Source: CAZCSH01 sp964501545 (GTDB lineage Bacteria; Patescibacteriota; Minisyncoccia; Minisyncoccales; RBG-13-42-11). From it: DNA of 13,831 bases. Shown here in pieces: positions 12,868 to 13,831 of this stretch. The DNA is taken from assembly GCA_964501545.1 (NCBI GenBank), contig CAZCSH010000014.1, forward strand, positions 1 to 13,831, given 5' to 3'. The notes beneath the pieces are model-generated. The model was not told where the DNA came from, ran no database searches, and saw nothing but the letters and a program-made list of their open reading frames with translations. Made by a program: the position numbers and the translations under genes. How positions within the stretch are numbered: position 1 is the first letter of the stretch; each line of letters starts with the position of its first letter.

Positions 12868-13815
12868 TTATTTAATTGGTAAACTAAACCAGAAGGTCGA
12901 CCCTACGTTTTCTTGGCTTCGAAAGCCAATTTTACCTCCTGATTTCTCAATTATGGATTTGGCAATATAAAGTCCCAGGCCTGAACCCTCTGTCTGGTGG
13001 CGGAGAACATTTTCTGAGCGGAAAAACTTCTGAAAGATGTACTTTTGCTCCTCTTGGGGAATGCCTACTCCTTTGTCTTTTACTTCAAAATAGAGGTTCT
13101 TGCCCTTTTTGGTTAAAGTCACTTCTACTTTCCCTTTTTCTTTAGTATAGCGAATAGCATTGTCTAAAATGTTTTCAATAACCAGCCTGGCCTGAGAGGG
13201 GTCAGCCAAGACTTTGGGCAAAGAATCCTTTGGCTGGAAAACCACTTCAACATTTGAGGCCTTAGCAAAAACATCAAGCCCTTTTATTATTTCTTTAACC
13301 AAATCTAGCAAAGAGATCTCCTTTTTTTGAAGGGGCAATCTTCCTTGCTCAATCCGAGAAACAGTTAATAAATCAGAAATGAGGTTCTGCATTCTGTCAT
13401 TGTTCTCTTTTAAAATCTTAAAATACTCTGACTGTTTTTCAGAGACTTTGGTAATTTTCCCTGACATCAACAATTCAGTTGCCCACTTGAGATTGGAAAG
13501 AGGGGAGCGGAGTTGATGGGAAACCACGCTGACGAACTCAGACTTTAAACGATTAGCTTCAGCCAATCTCTCAAAGCTCCGGGTAATAATCATGGCAATA
13601 GCCATTAAAATAGCACTAATTATTAAGACGATTAAAGCCACCATCTCAGGTTCTTCGACATAACGAAGACCTATGGCGTAAATAGCTAAAGCCGAGACAA
13701 TAATAATCAGGCCCATTAATAAAAAGAGGAATTGGGGACACTGCCAAATTGATAAGCCATACTTCCTACATTGGCCAATAGCATTCAGCTGAGCCGAAAT
13801 TTCCTTAAAAGACAT
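12868..13815 (-). CDS. Membrane sensor histidine kinase
   Basis: A 315-residue protein. The N-terminal cytoplasmic segment has a Cys pair at 16 and 26. Two membrane helices follow (about 28-50 and 57-78), with only a few residues between them. The DHp domain carries the phosphoacceptor His100 in VVSHQLRSPLSNLKW. The HATPase domain has an N box ENILDN (214-219), G1 DKGVG (247-251), an F box around FQKFF, and G2 GSGLGL (277-282). The tiny extracytoplasmic loop means it has no external sensor domain, so it may sense the membrane or a partner protein. It autophosphorylates and should pass phosphate to the receiver encoded next. An extended -10 element ends 6 nt before its ATG. Confidence 0.95.
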   Translation of the reverse strand: MSFKEISAQLNAIGQCRKYGLSIWQCPQFLFLLMGLIIIVSALAIYAIGLRYVEEPEMVALIVLIISAILMAIAMIITRSFERLAEANRLKSEFVSVVSHQLRSPLSNLKWATELLMSGKITKVSEKQSEYFKILKENNDRMQNLISDLLTVSRIEQGRLPLQKKEISLLDLVKEIIKGLDVFAKASNVEVVFQPKDSLPKVLADPSQARLVIENILDNAIRYTKEKGKVEVTLTKKGKNLYFEVKDKGVGIPQEEQKYIFQKFFRSENVLRHQTEGSGLGLYIAKSIIEKSGGKIGFRSQENVGSTFWFSLPIK

Positions 13816-13821
13816 TAATCA

Positions 13822-13830
13822 ATTATACCA
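13822..13830 (-). promoter_or_regulatory. Extended -10 promoter of the kinase/pilus operon
   Basis: TGGTATAAT on the minus strand is a consensus extended -10 that ends 6 nt before the kinase ATG at 13815, so a leaderless transcript is predicted. The -35 region lies outside the window. Confidence 0.6.
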
Positions 13831-13831
13831 C

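Noticed and set aside
1..13831. Recoded genome (TGA as Gly, as in Gracilibacteria)
   Set aside because: TGA ends pilC, pilM, pilN, pilO and others at expected lengths, often in ATGA overlaps, so the standard bacterial code applies.

Overview
The window looks like a stretch of a small bacterial genome of Patescibacteria (CPR, Parcubacteria-like) type. This is an inference from gene content and style. It has a compact type IV pilus operon with PilM-PilN-PilO but no secretin/PilQ gene next to it. Genes overlap by ATGA, Shine-Dalgarno sequences are rare, several promoters sit right at the start codon, tRNAs do not encode CCA, and the standard code is used (TGA acts as stop). The species cannot be named from the sequence.

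Region 1 (1-2432, minus strand) is a tRNA-rich accessory patch: tRNA-Arg(CCT), an acyltransferase-like membrane protein and tRNA-Glu(TTC), then an HTH plus LAGLIDADG-like endonuclease gene that runs into tRNA-Ala(GGC). A second, divergent member of the same endonuclease-like family lies between tRNA-Arg(CCT) and a 25-nt 5' remnant of a tRNA-Arg(TCT). In both cases the endonuclease-like gene is codirectional with the tRNAs and ends at or inside the 5' end of the next tRNA. This is the most unusual part of the window.

Region 2 (2433-3852) holds a plus-strand HtrA-like serine protease with one PDZ domain and no visible export signal. Upstream is a long-spaced 15-nt inverted repeat and an extended -10 promoter. 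Downstream, a bidirectional hairpin terminator separates it from a convergent tRNA-Arg(TCT)-tRNA-His(GTG) operon, which has a near-consensus promoter.

Region 3 (3879-13831, all minus strand) is a type IV pilus operon headed by a two-component system. In transcription order it reads: sensor histidine kinase, CheY-like receiver, PilB ATPase, a 197-nt hairpin-rich spacer, PilC platform, three minor pseudopilins (FimT/GspH-, PilV/GspI- and PilW/GspJ-like), a large PilX-like cysteine-rich minor pilin, PilM, PilN, PilO and a small one-pass membrane protein. PilB would power pilin assembly through PilC. PilM/N/O form the inner alignment complex. The pseudopilins with the PilX-like protein probably form a priming or tip complex. 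The kinase and receiver sit where they could control pilus synthesis or function. Prepilin peptidase, PilT and an obvious major pilin are not in the window.

No rRNA, CRISPR array, insertion sequence or prophage gene was seen. No gene-free stretch exceeds 300 bases; the longest gaps are 10451-10647 and the tRNA/promoter stretches 2349-2583 and 3613-3878.
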